From assembly GCA_019638805.1 (NCBI GenBank), contig JAHBTA010000005.1:62001-126000 (forward strand): DNA of 64,000 nucleotides. The letters run 5' to 3'. The stretch comes from Microbacteriaceae bacterium. Lineage in GTDB: Bacteria > Actinomycetota > Actinomycetes > Actinomycetales > Microbacteriaceae. Below, piece after piece: positions 56,116 to 63,104 of this stretch (positions within the stretch are counted from its first letter, which is position 1; the number at the start of each line of letters is the position of its first letter). Below the pieces are notes generated by a model, which was not told the origin of the DNA, ran no database searches, and worked only from the letters and a program-made list of their open reading frames with translations. The position numbers and the translations under genes were made by a program.

Positions 56116-57365
56116 CGGACGAGAACGTCGGGGCCGAGCTCGGCGATCGAGCGGTGGCCGCTCAGCCCGAGGGCGAGATCGAACTCGGCGACCATATTGC
56201 GCAGCACCTCGCGAGCGCCCTCCTCGCCGGCGATGGCGAGCCCGTAGACCCACGGCCGTCCCACCTGCACGGCCGCGGCGCCCAGCGCGAGCGCGCGCAG
56301 CACGTCCGAGCCACCGCGCACACCGCTGTCGTAGAGCACCGGCATGGCGCCGTCCAGAGCCTCGACCACGCCCGGCAGGGCCTCGAGCGCGCCGATCGCA
56401 CCGTCGATCTGGCGCCCGGCGTGATTGGAGACCACCACGCCGTCGACGCCGGCGTCGCGCGCGCGGCGGGCGTCATCCGCGTGCTGAATGCCTTTGAGCA
56501 GGATGGGCAGCTTCGTGCGCTCGCGGAGAAACCCCAGATCGGACCACTGCAGGCCCTGGCGCGTGAAGAGCTCGAGGAAGAGCTCGCCGTCCTCGCGCCG
56601 CACGTGCCGGCGCTTGAGGCCGAGGAGGGCGCGGATGGCGGAGGGCGTGACCCGCACCTTGTCGGGGGGCGGAACGCTGCCGTCGCGGCGGGCGTCGATG
56701 CGCTCCTGCACGAGGCGCTGGAACACCGGGTCGGAGGTGTACTGCGCGATGCCCATGCCCCGGATGAAGGGCAGGAAACCCCGATCCAGGTCGCGGGGGC
56801 GCCAGCCGAGCTGTTGGGTATCGAGCGTCACCTCGATCGCGTGGGAGCCGATCGCCTCGGCCCGGCTCACGAAGCTCTCGACGAGTTCGTCGTTCGAGCT
56901 CCAGTACAGCTGGAACCACAGCGGGCCGCCCCCGCCCTCGGCCGCGACGCGCTCCATGGGCATGGACGCCTGGCTCGACAGCACGGACGGGATGCCGAGG
57001 CTCGCGGCCGCGCGCGCGATCGCGAGGTCGGCGTCCTCATCGACGAGTTCGAGCGCCCCCACCGGGGCGGCGAGCAGGGGGGTGGGGTAGGAGTGTCCGA
57101 AGAGCTCGACGCTCAGGTCGCGCTCGCTCACATCCCGGAGCACGCGCGGGACGATGCGCCAGCCGTCGAACGCGTCGACATTGGCCTCGGCCGTGGTCTC
57201 GAGTCCGGCCGAGCCGTGGACGTATGCCCAGGCCTCGGGAGACATCGAGCGTTCCGCGCGAGTCACCAGGTCGGGCCAACGGGCGGGGATGCGGGGGAGG
57301 CGTCCCGTGATGCCCTGGCGGTAGATGGTGGATTGCGCGGCTCGCCCCGCGCCGATCGTCGCCAT
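56112..57365 (-). CDS. FMN-dependent alpha-hydroxy acid oxidase (lactate 2-monooxygenase-like)
   Basis: A 417-residue (beta/alpha)8 FMN enzyme. [26 protein letters not shown] near 75, [25 protein letters not shown] near 275 (catalytic Lys), [13 protein letters not shown] near 305 (catalytic His-Arg), [19 protein letters not shown] and [10 protein letters not shown] are intact. The loop between [12 protein letters not shown] and [12 protein letters not shown] is longer than in short-chain oxidases, pointing to lactate 2-monooxygenase or a quinone-linked lactate dehydrogenase. ATG 57365 is used; TTG 57377 would add four residues. It heads the operon. Confidence 0.88.
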   Translation of the reverse strand: MATIGAGRAAQSTIYRQGITGRLPRIPARWPDLVTRAERSMSPEAWAYVHGSAGLETTAEANVDAFDGWRIVPRVLRDVSERDLSVELFGHSYPTPLLAAPVGALELVDEDADLAIARAAASLGIPSVLSSQASMPMERVAAEGGGGPLWFQLYWSSNDELVESFVSRAEAIGSHAIEVTLDTQQLGWRPRDLDRGFLPFIRGMGIAQYTSDPVFQRLVQERIDARRDGSVPPPDKVRVTPSAIRALLGLKRRHVRREDGELFLELFTRQGLQWSDLGFLRERTKLPILLKGIQHADDARRARDAGVDGVVVSNHAGRQIDGAIGALEALPGVVEALDGAMPVLYDSGVRGGSDVLRALALGAAAVQVGRPWVYGLAIAGEEGAREVLRNMVAEFDLALGLSGHRSIAELGPDVLVR

Positions 57366-57389
57366 GGCCCCATGCAAGCATGCGACGGC

Positions 57390-57406
57390 GGGGGACCGGA
57401 ACCCCC
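57390..57406. terminator. Small hairpin between the orphan gene and the hydroxy acid oxidase operon
   Basis: GGGGG (57390-57394) pairs with CCCCC (57402-57406) around a 7-base loop, in the 60-base gap between two minus-strand genes. It may lower read-through from the small gene into the operon. Short stem, no T tract. Confidence 0.35.
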
Positions 57407-57425
57407 TGGGGCCCGCGCGGCGGAC

Positions 57426-57665
57426 TCAGTGGTGCAGCTCGACCTGCGCCTTCGCCTCGCCCAGGGTCTCGAACGTCCCCAGCGCCGCGCCGATGCGGTC
57501 GTAGGCGGTGTAGAGCCCGGCGACCTGATCCACGCGGCCCAGATGCATGAGGCTGTTGCGCTCGGACAGACCGGTCGCCACCCAGAGCCCGTGATCGGCG
57601 CTCAGCCACTCGATGTGGAGCGCGGGACCGGCAGTCATCATGGGAACCTCGATCGTGTCGGACAC
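57426..57665 (-). CDS. Small protein of unknown function (79 residues)
   Basis: I do not recognise a family. The frame is supported by a strong ribosome site (GGGGAGGA at 57672-57679 on the minus strand, about 6 bases before the GTG) and by balanced codon composition. The protein begins SDTIEVPMMTAGPALHIEWLS, has no membrane segment or cysteine, and ends in EAKAQVELHH. The middle (LSERNSLMHLGRVDQVAGLY) may form a helix. It may share a promoter with the hydroxy acid oxidase operon downstream. Role unknown. Confidence 0.65.
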   Translation of the reverse strand: MSDTIEVPMMTAGPALHIEWLSADHGLWVATGLSERNSLMHLGRVDQVAGLYTAYDRIGAALGTFETLGEAKAQVELHH

Positions 57666-57857
57666 TTCGTTCCTCCCCAGTGAGAAACCAGAACCAGTGG
57701 GAGACCCCGGAGGCGCTCGGACCGGGTGCGCGGGTGCGGGATCAATATCACAAAAGCATCACGGCGCTGGGAAGACAAGAGGGTCTACCCCGAATGGGTT
57801 CAGGCGGGGCTTGAGGGTTGGGTGAACGGGTGCTCGTCTCCCCGGCACTGACAGCAC

Positions 57858-57878
57858 AGCATCAAGCAAGATGATGCT
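57858..57878. promoter_or_regulatory. Probable antitoxin operator upstream of vapB
   Basis: AGCATC (57858-57863) and GATGCT (57873-57878) form an inverted repeat ending 11 bases before the vapB ATG, in a locally AT-rich stretch. VapB-type antitoxins usually bind such palindromes overlapping the promoter to repress their own operon. The rest of 57666-57857 shows no gene. Confidence 0.5.
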
Positions 57879-57889
57879 ATGTTGTCAAT

Positions 57890-58138
57890 ATGAGGACGAC
57901 CGTGACGCTCGACCCCGACACCGAGTCGCTGGTGCGTCGGCTCATGGCAGAGCGCGGGGTGTCGTTCAAGCAGGCGCTCAACGACGCCATCCGCGGCGGT
58001 GCTCACCCCGCCGCCAGGCAGTTCAGCACCCGGACGCGGTCGATGGGGGTTCCGGCCGTCGGCCTCGACCGTGCCCTGCAGCTCGCGGGGGAGGACGAGG
58101 ATCGGGAGCTGATCCGGCGCATGCGGGCTGGCCAGTGA
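57890..58138 (+). CDS. vapB: VapB-type ribbon-helix-helix antitoxin
   Basis: An 82-residue protein. The N-terminal MRTTVTLDPDTESLVRRLMAERGVSFKQALNDAIR is a ribbon-helix-helix DNA-binding fold, typical of antitoxins paired with PIN toxins. The C-terminal half (MGVPAVGLDRALQLAGEDEDRELIRRM) would bind and block the toxin. The upstream palindrome suggests autoregulation. The ATG lies in an AT-rich region. It is followed after 30 bases by the toxin gene, with a duplicated GGCCAGTGA in between. Confidence 0.85.
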   Translation: MRTTVTLDPDTESLVRRLMAERGVSFKQALNDAIRGGAHPAARQFSTRTRSMGVPAVGLDRALQLAGEDEDRELIRRMRAGQ

Positions 58139-58155
58139 CCGTACAGGGCCAGTGA
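58130..58155 (+). repeat. Duplicated stop-codon segment at the end of vapB
   Basis: GGCCAGTGA occurs at 58130-58138, where it contains the vapB TGA, and again at 58147-58155, 17 bases later. The second copy is untranslated. Confidence 0.6.
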
Positions 58156-58168
58156 GCGAGGTCGGCCG

Positions 58169-58606
58169 GTGAGGATCGTCGACGCGAACGTGCTGCTCTA
58201 CGCGGTCAACGAGGATGCGCCGCACCACCGGTCCGCCCGGGAATGGCTCGACCGCTCGCTCGGGGGAGCGGACACGGTCGGGTTCAGCTGGATCGTCATG
58301 CTCGCGTTCATCCGGCTCGCGACCAAGGACAGCATCTTCGCGCGTCCGCTCGGCGTCGATGAGGCGACGGACCAGGTGGGCGATTGGGCGTCCGCGCCCG
58401 GTGCGCGCGTCATCCACCCGGGTACCGGGCACCTCGAGTTGTTGCGACAGGAGCTCTCGGACATCCGATGGGGCGGGAATCTGGTGAACGACGCGCACCT
58501 CGTCGTCCTCGCGCGGGAGAATCGCGCCGACATCGTCTCGTACGACAACGACTTCTCGCGATTCGCCGGCGTGCGATGGGCCACCCCCGAGGGGTTGCTG
58601 ACGTAA
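58169..58606 (+). CDS. vapC: VapC-type PIN-domain ribonuclease toxin
   Basis: A 145-residue PIN nuclease. The acidic metal-binding residues are present: Asp5 in RIVDANVLLYAVN, the central Glu/Asp region, Asp in GNLVNDAHLVVLA near 109, and the last Asp pair in SYDNDFSRF near 125. VapC toxins cut tRNA or rRNA; the target here is unknown. GTG start 30 bases after vapB. The toxin appears intact, so the module is probably functional. A dif-like sequence lies 50 bases after the stop. Confidence 0.87.
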   Translation: MRIVDANVLLYAVNEDAPHHRSAREWLDRSLGGADTVGFSWIVMLAFIRLATKDSIFARPLGVDEATDQVGDWASAPGARVIHPGTGHLELLRQELSDIRWGGNLVNDAHLVVLARENRADIVSYDNDFSRFAGVRWATPEGLLT

Positions 58607-58656
58607 CAGGCCGCGGGGCCAGGAGGCGTGCCCGGTCTCAGCGTCTCGATTCCGAA

Positions 58657-58684
58657 GGCTGACATAATGCCGCTTATCAGAGAT
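58657..58684. other. dif-like (XerC/XerD-type) recombination site candidate
   Basis: Two 11-base arms, GGCTGACATAA (58657-58667) and TTATCAGAGAT (58674-58684), flank a 6-base centre, TGCCGC. The layout and inner ATAA/TTAT edges match the E. coli dif site, with 7 of 11 identical positions in each arm by my own comparison. It stands in the AT-richer 113-base gap between vapC and the VOC gene. It may be a mobile-module (pdif-type) site, a chromosomal dif, or chance. Confidence 0.4.
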
Positions 58685-58719
58685 AGTACGGCCGAGCGGC
58701 ATCAGGTGATCGGCCGGGA

Positions 58720-59127
58720 TCAGGCGACCTGCTGGATCCGGATCATGTTGCCCGCCGGATCCCGGAACGCGCAGTCGCGCACGCCGTAGGGCTGATCGGT
58801 GGGTTCCTGGACGACTTCGGCACCGGCGGCCTCGAGCTTCGCGAACGTGCCGTCCAGGTCGTCGCTGGCGAGATTCGCTCCGAAATAGCTGCCCTTGGCG
58901 ATGAGCTCGAGGATCGTGCGCTGCTCGTCCTCGGTGAGTCCGGGCTGCGCGGTCGGCGGATGCAGCACGAAGGCCGTGTCAGGCTGCCCGGCCGGCCCGA
59001 CGGTGATCCAGCGCATGCCCTCGTAGCCGACGTCCATGCGCACCTCGAAGCCGAGCACATCGCGGTAGAACGCGAGCGAGGCATCCGGGTCGGTGTGCGG
59101 CAGGAAGCTGGAGTGGATCGTGATCAT
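58720..59127 (-). CDS. Glyoxalase/VOC-family protein
   Basis: A 135-residue vicinal-oxygen-chelate protein with two beta-alpha-beta-beta-beta units: HSSFLPHTDPDASLAFYRDVLGFEVRMDVG at the start and FGANLASDDLDGTFAKLEAAGAEVVQEP in the second half, ending in DPAGNMIRIQQ. Likely a metal-dependent enzyme or a resistance protein; the substrate is unknown. ATG preceded by TAGCGT, whose TAG is the stop of the AraC gene, with 6-base leaderless spacing. Confidence 0.88.
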   Translation of the reverse strand: MITIHSSFLPHTDPDASLAFYRDVLGFEVRMDVGYEGMRWITVGPAGQPDTAFVLHPPTAQPGLTEDEQRTILELIAKGSYFGANLASDDLDGTFAKLEAAGAEVVQEPTDQPYGVRDCAFRDPAGNMIRIQQVA

Positions 59128-59133
59128 GCCGAC

Positions 59134-59139
59134 ACGCTA
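59134..59139 (-). promoter_or_regulatory. -10 box (TAGCGT) of the VOC gene made from the araC-type stop codon
   Basis: On the minus strand TAG (59139-59137) ends the AraC-type gene and TAGCGT ends exactly 6 bases before the VOC ATG. Confidence 0.45.
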
Positions 59140-59580
59140 CGCGCGGGATGCCGTGGCCGCTTCTCGATTCCTGACCGGCCTGGTGACCTGCTTGGCCACG
59201 CACGCCGGGATGCCGGCGATGTCGTGTCCGGCCGCGTACTCGCGCTGGAAGACGCTCGGCGGAACGCCCACGAGCTCGGTGAAGCGCGTGCTGAAGGTTC
59301 CGAGCGACTGGACGCCGACCGCGAGGCACACCTCGGTCACGCTCAGCTCGCCGAGTCGCAGCAAAGCCATGGCCCGCTCGATGCGCCGGGTCATGAGGTA
59401 CGAGTAGGGAGACTCGCCGAACGCATCCTTGAACCGGCGGCTGAGATGCCCCGCGGACATATGCGCGCCACGGGCCAGCGCCTCGACGTCGAGCGGCTGG
59501 GCGTACTCCCGGTCGATCCGGTCCCGAACGCGGCGCAGCCGCACGAGTTCGCCCGTGCGCGCGTCCTCCGCCCCCGTCAT
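59137..59580 (-). CDS. AraC-family regulator consisting of the DNA-binding domain only
   Basis: A 147-residue protein with two helix-turn-helix units (LDVEALARGAHMSAGHLSRRFKDAFGESP and LSVTEVCLAVGVQSLGTFSTRFTELVG) and no sensor domain, followed by a short tail. It overlaps the SDR gene by four bases (ATGA) and precedes the VOC gene, so it likely controls this small cluster. Small AraC proteins often act by titration or respond through partner proteins; the effector is unknown. Confidence 0.87.
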   Translation of the reverse strand: MTGAEDARTGELVRLRRVRDRIDREYAQPLDVEALARGAHMSAGHLSRRFKDAFGESPYSYLMTRRIERAMALLRLGELSVTEVCLAVGVQSLGTFSTRFTELVGVPPSVFQREYAAGHDIAGIPACVAKQVTRPVRNREAATASRA

Positions 59581-60362
59581 GCGGGCGAGTCGGTGAAGCC
59601 GCTCACGTCGCCCACGTAACGGGTGTGGTCCGCCGGGACGGGCTCCTGCGCCGCGCGGGCGACCTCGGCGGCGAACTCGCTCACGGTGTACAGGCGGCCC
59701 GCCTCCTCTCGGCGGGTCTCGAGCGCACCCGGGCGGGCCCGCTCGAGCAGTGTCGCGGTGATGGTGCCCTCGATCATGTCGCCGGAGACCACGACGAACT
59801 CGATGCCGCGCTCGGCCAGCTCCGGGATGCGGGCGCGCAGCGCGTCCTCCCCCGCGCGCTTGCTGCGCGCCACGGGCTCGTACTCGGGCATGGTGGCCAC
59901 GGTCTCGATGAAGTGCGCCTGGTGGCTGGTGACGAAGACCACGCGCGAACCCTCGCCCAAAAGCGGCAGGGCCGCATCGAGCACGCCGAGCTGCGCGTCC
60001 CGGTTGAGGCGGAGCGCGTAGTCCTCCCCCATGCCGCTCTCCATGCCGCCGGAGGCGTTGAGCACGAGGATGTCGAGGCCGCCCCACAGATCCCGCACGT
60101 TCTCGAACATGCCGGCCACCTCATCCGCGTCGGTGAGATCGGCGCCGAAGGCGACGGCCGTGCCGCCCGCATCCTCGATCGCCGCGACCACCTTGAGGGC
60201 GCGCGCCTCCTTGTTGCGGTAGTTGATCACGACGCTCGCGCCGGCGGCCGCGAGATAGCCCGCGGTGTCCGCCCCGATCCCCCGCGATGAGCCCGTGATG
60301 AGCACGCGCCTGCCGTCGAGCGAACCGGCGGGCAGGACGGGACCGGTGGATGCGTCGTTCAC
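59577..60362 (-). CDS. Short-chain dehydrogenase/reductase
   Basis: A 261-residue Rossmann-fold SDR. The cofactor motif is VLITGSSRGIGADTA near residue 23, with a following NYRNKEA stretch suggesting NADPH use; LNASGG lies near 100. The usual YxxxK active site appears shifted to YEPVARSKRAGEDALR, so Tyr and Lys are seven residues apart and not in the standard YxxxK arrangement. It may be an atypical or regulatory SDR. GTG start with TAGGGT 8 bases upstream. First gene of the cluster with the AraC and VOC genes. Confidence 0.85.
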   Translation of the reverse strand: MNDASTGPVLPAGSLDGRRVLITGSSRGIGADTAGYLAAAGASVVINYRNKEARALKVVAAIEDAGGTAVAFGADLTDADEVAGMFENVRDLWGGLDILVLNASGGMESGMGEDYALRLNRDAQLGVLDAALPLLGEGSRVVFVTSHQAHFIETVATMPEYEPVARSKRAGEDALRARIPELAERGIEFVVVSGDMIEGTITATLLERARPGALETRREEAGRLYTVSEFAAEVARAAQEPVPADHTRYVGDVSGFTDSPA

Positions 60363-60370
60363 GGTTCCCG

Positions 60371-60393
60371 ACCCTATCGGTTCCTGATAGCGT
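60371..60393. promoter_or_regulatory. Divergent -10 boxes for the SDR and NfeD genes
   Basis: The minus-strand TAGGGT (60376-60371) ends 8 bases before the SDR GTG. The plus-strand TAGCGT (60388-60393) ends 6 bases before the NfeD ATG. Both genes lack a Shine-Dalgarno; the start codons are 37 bases apart. Confidence 0.5.
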
Positions 60394-60399
60394 CGCATC

Positions 60400-60876
60400 A
60401 TGGGCGGGGACTTCCTCACGACCTGGGCTTGGGTCTTCTGGCTGGCGCTCATTCTCGTGTTCGTCATCGTCGAGATGATGAGCCTCGAGTTCACCTTCCT
60501 CATGCTCGCTCTGGGCAGCCTCGGGGGCCTCGTCGCGGGTCTGCTCGGGGTGCCCTGGTGGGCGCAGATCATCATCGCGGGCGTGCTCTCGGTCATCCTG
60601 CTGTTCTTCGTCCGACCGCCCCTGCTGCACACCCTGCGCCGGGGCGGCGATCCCGCGCGCTCCAACGTCGAGGCGCTCCTGGGCCTGCAGGGCTCGGTGG
60701 TCGTGGCCTTCGACGACGGCCGCGGCCAAGTCAAGCTCGCCAACGGCGAGACCTGGACCTCGCGACTGGCCGATGACGCCGGCGAAACCGCTCTCAGCGA
60801 GGGCGAGAAGGTCGTCGTCACCGCGATCGACGGGGCGACCGCCGTGGTCGTTCCCGCCCGAACCCCCGCCGCCTGA
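60400..60876 (+). CDS. NfeD-family membrane protein
   Basis: A 158-residue short NfeD protein. Membrane helices at about 6-27, 30-48 and 52-68 (TTWAWVFWLALILVFVIVE, LMLALGSLGGLVAGLLG) lead to a C-terminal OB-fold domain (LGLQGSVVVAFDDGRGQVKLANG). NfeD proteins pair with SPFH/stomatin proteins, and the next gene is one. Likely involved in membrane microdomain organisation; the detailed role is unknown. Confidence 0.88.
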   Translation: MGGDFLTTWAWVFWLALILVFVIVEMMSLEFTFLMLALGSLGGLVAGLLGVPWWAQIIIAGVLSVILLFFVRPPLLHTLRRGGDPARSNVEALLGLQGSVVVAFDDGRGQVKLANGETWTSRLADDAGETALSEGEKVVVTAIDGATAVVVPARTPAA

Positions 60877-60918
60877 CCGCGCCCACCTCAGGACCGAACT
60901 CATGGAAGGGACATCCGC

Positions 60919-61830
60919 GTGAGCAACCCCCAGATCTTCGCGAACGTGATCCTCGTGATCGTCATCGTGATCGTCGCGATCTTCGTGCTGACCGTGCTGT
61001 TCCGGTCGATCCGGATCATCCCCCAGGCCTACGCGGGCGTGGTCGAGCGGCTGGGTCGGTACCACAAGACGCTCAACCCGGGCCTCAACATCCTGGTGCC
61101 GTTCATCGACCGCCTGCGCCCCCTGGTGGACATGCGCGAGCAGGTCGTGAGCTTCCCGCCGCAGCCGGTCATCACCGAGGACAACCTGGTGGTCTCCATC
61201 GACACGGTCGTGTACTTCCAGGTGACGGATGCGCGCGCCGCGACCTATGAGATCGCCAACTACTTGGGCGCCGTCGAGCAGCTCACCACGACGACCCTCC
61301 GCAACGTGGTCGGCGGCCTGAACCTCGAGGAGGCGCTGACCTCCCGTGACAACATCAACGGCCAGCTGCGCATCGTCCTGGATGAGGCGACCGGCAAATG
61401 GGGCATCCGGGTCAGCCGCGTCGAGCTCAAGGCGATCGACCCGCCCGTGTCCATCCAGGACTCGATGGAGAAGCAGATGCGCGCCGAGCGGGACCGCCGT
61501 GCGGCGATCCTCACGGCCGAGGGCACCAAGCAGTCGCAGATCCTCGAGGCCGAGGGCATGCGGCAGGCCGAGATCCTGCGCGCCGAGGGTGACGCCAAGG
61601 CCGCCGTGCTGCGCGCCCAGGGCGAGGCGGAGGCCATCCAGACGGTCTTCGACGCGATCCACAAGGGCGACCCCGACAGCAAGCTCCTGGCGTACCAGTA
61701 CCTGCTGACCCTGCCCAAGCTCGCGGAGGGCGAATCCAACAAGCTCTGGATCATCCCCAGCGAGCTCACCGAGGCCCTCAAGGGCATCGGCGAAGGATTC
61801 TTCGCTCCGCGTGCGCCTTCGTCGAAGTAG
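60919..61830 (+). CDS. SPFH/band-7 (stomatin-like) membrane protein
   Basis: A 303-residue protein with one N-terminal helix (VILVIVIVIVAIFVLTVLF), the SPFH domain (AYAGVVERLGRYHKTLNPGLNILVPFIDRL, VVSIDTVVYFQVTD) and a coiled coil of alternating Glu/Ala/Arg with EAEGMRQAEILRAEGDAKAAVLRAQGEAEA. GTG start with GGAAGGGA 6-12 bases upstream. It forms oligomeric membrane scaffolds, often modulating proteases. The 42-base gap from nfeD suggests one mRNA. The end overlaps the phosphodiesterase gene by 20 bases. Confidence 0.93.
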   Translation: MSNPQIFANVILVIVIVIVAIFVLTVLFRSIRIIPQAYAGVVERLGRYHKTLNPGLNILVPFIDRLRPLVDMREQVVSFPPQPVITEDNLVVSIDTVVYFQVTDARAATYEIANYLGAVEQLTTTTLRNVVGGLNLEEALTSRDNINGQLRIVLDEATGKWGIRVSRVELKAIDPPVSIQDSMEKQMRAERDRRAAILTAEGTKQSQILEAEGMRQAEILRAEGDAKAAVLRAQGEAEAIQTVFDAIHKGDPDSKLLAYQYLLTLPKLAEGESNKLWIIPSELTEALKGIGEGFFAPRAPSSK

Positions 61831-62608
61831 AGACCCGCAGGCCGGCGCGGGGTACTTCCTCCCCGCTCCCCCGCGCGTGCTCGCGCATCGCGGGCTCGCG
61901 CTCGAGGCGCCCGAGAACACCCTGCTCGCCTTTGCCAAGGCGATCGCGCTCGGCATCACGCATGTCGAGACCGATGTGCACGCCTCCGCCGACGGTGTCG
62001 CCATGATCAGTCACGACCCGGATCTGCGCCGGGTCGCCGGGCGCGACGTGCGCGTGAGCCAGCTCACCTCGCATGAGTTGCGGCGCGTCGACCTCGGGTA
62101 CGGCCAGTCGTTCTGCTCGCTGGCCGAGGCGCTCGACGGTTTCCCCGAGGCGCGCTTCAACATCGACATCAAGTCGGCGGATGCCGTGGGGCCAGCCGTG
62201 GACGCGCTGCGGTCCGCGAACGCCGCCGACCGGGTCCTGATCGGGTCCTTCAGCGCGGCGCGACGCCTCGCGGTCGTGCGCGCCCTCCCGGGCGCGGCGA
62301 CCTCGTTGTCGTCGCGGGGTGCGGTGTCCGCCGTGGCGGCGGCGCGCGCCGGCGCGGGCCCGGCGGTTCGACGCATCCTGCGGGACGTGCAGGCGGTTCA
62401 ACTGCCGGAGTCGGTGGCCGGCATGCGCCCCTTCGTCCCCCGCGCCATCCGGGCCTTCCACGACGCGGGCGTCGAGGTGCACGCCTGGACCATCAACGAT
62501 CCGCAGCGCATGCGCCGCCTGCTGGACCTCGGAATCGACGGTCTCGTGACCGATCGCGCCGACCTCGCACTCGAGGTGCTCGCGGACCGGGCTCTCAAGG
62601 ACGCCTGA
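61811..62608 (+). CDS. Glycerophosphodiester phosphodiesterase
   Basis: A 265-residue GDPD-family TIM-barrel enzyme. Active-site features: LAHRGLALEAPENTLLAF (His-Arg, Glu), HVETDVHASADGVAMISHDPDLRR (metal Glu-Asp and second His), FNIDIK near 118 and VHAWTINDPQRMRRLLDLGIDGLVTDR at the end. It would hydrolyse glycerophosphodiesters to glycerol 3-phosphate and alcohols in phospholipid recycling. No signal peptide is evident, so it is likely cytosolic. GTG start 20 bases inside the SPFH gene. Confidence 0.9.
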   Translation: MRLRRSRDPQAGAGYFLPAPPRVLAHRGLALEAPENTLLAFAKAIALGITHVETDVHASADGVAMISHDPDLRRVAGRDVRVSQLTSHELRRVDLGYGQSFCSLAEALDGFPEARFNIDIKSADAVGPAVDALRSANAADRVLIGSFSAARRLAVVRALPGAATSLSSRGAVSAVAAARAGAGPAVRRILRDVQAVQLPESVAGMRPFVPRAIRAFHDAGVEVHAWTINDPQRMRRLLDLGIDGLVTDRADLALEVLADRALKDA

Positions 62609-62729
62609 ATGTCCTGTGAAAGCCCTGGAAACCGGGGCCGCCGGGCATAACCACCGCCACCCTTCCGTTAGAACCTTGTGGGCGACCGCGCGATCCGCGC
62701 GTCGCGAGCAGCAACAGGAGGGCCACACG

Positions 62730-63104
62730 ATGGCAGATCGCAGTCTGCGGGGCATGCGCCTCGGTGCGCAGAGCATGCAGAGCGAAGAGGGCGTGGAGTT
62801 CGCGGCACGTCGCAAGAGCATCTACCGGACCGAGGACGGGACGACCTTCGAGGTCGTGTTCGCGTCCGACGCCGAGATCCCCGAGGTGTGGGTCTCGCCG
62901 CGCTCCGGTCAGGAGGGCCGCCTCGTCGCCGACGACGGTTCCCTCGTGCAGACCGAGGACGCCGAGGTCAAGCCCGCGCGCACCCACTGGGACATGCTGC
63001 TCGAGCGCCGCACGCGCCCCGAGCTGGAGGAGATTCTCCAGGAGCGCCTCGAGTACCTGCGCGCCCGCCGCGGCCAGGAGAAGCGCGCTAAGAAGACCGC
63101 CTGA
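62730..63104 (+). CDS. rbpA: RNA polymerase-binding protein RbpA
   Basis: A 124-residue actinobacterial transcription factor that binds RNA polymerase and the group 1/2 sigma factors and stabilises open complexes. MADRSLRGMRLGAQSMQSEEGVEF at the start, YRTEDGTTFEVVFASDAEIPEVW in the core, and THWDMLLERRTRPELEEILQERLEYLRARRG, the sigma-interaction domain, match RbpA. The zinc-site cysteine found in some RbpA proteins is absent (VWVSPRSGQEG). AGGAGG lies 9 bases before the ATG. Relevant to the weak -10-only promoters in this window. Confidence 0.95.
   Translation: MADRSLRGMRLGAQSMQSEEGVEFAARRKSIYRTEDGTTFEVVFASDAEIPEVWVSPRSGQEGRLVADDGSLVQTEDAEVKPARTHWDMLLERRTRPELEEILQERLEYLRARRGQEKRAKKTA

Noticed and set aside
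57666..57889. Second Xer site or insertion sequence end upstream of vapB
   Set aside because: I looked for an ATAA-N6-TTAT core and terminal inverted repeats and found only the short AGCATC/GATGCT palindrome, better explained as an antitoxin operator.
62609..62729. Stress (SigR-type) promoter before rbpA
   Set aside because: rbpA is a SigR target in Streptomyces, but I could not find a convincing GGAAT-N18-GTT pair; only weak hexamers are present.
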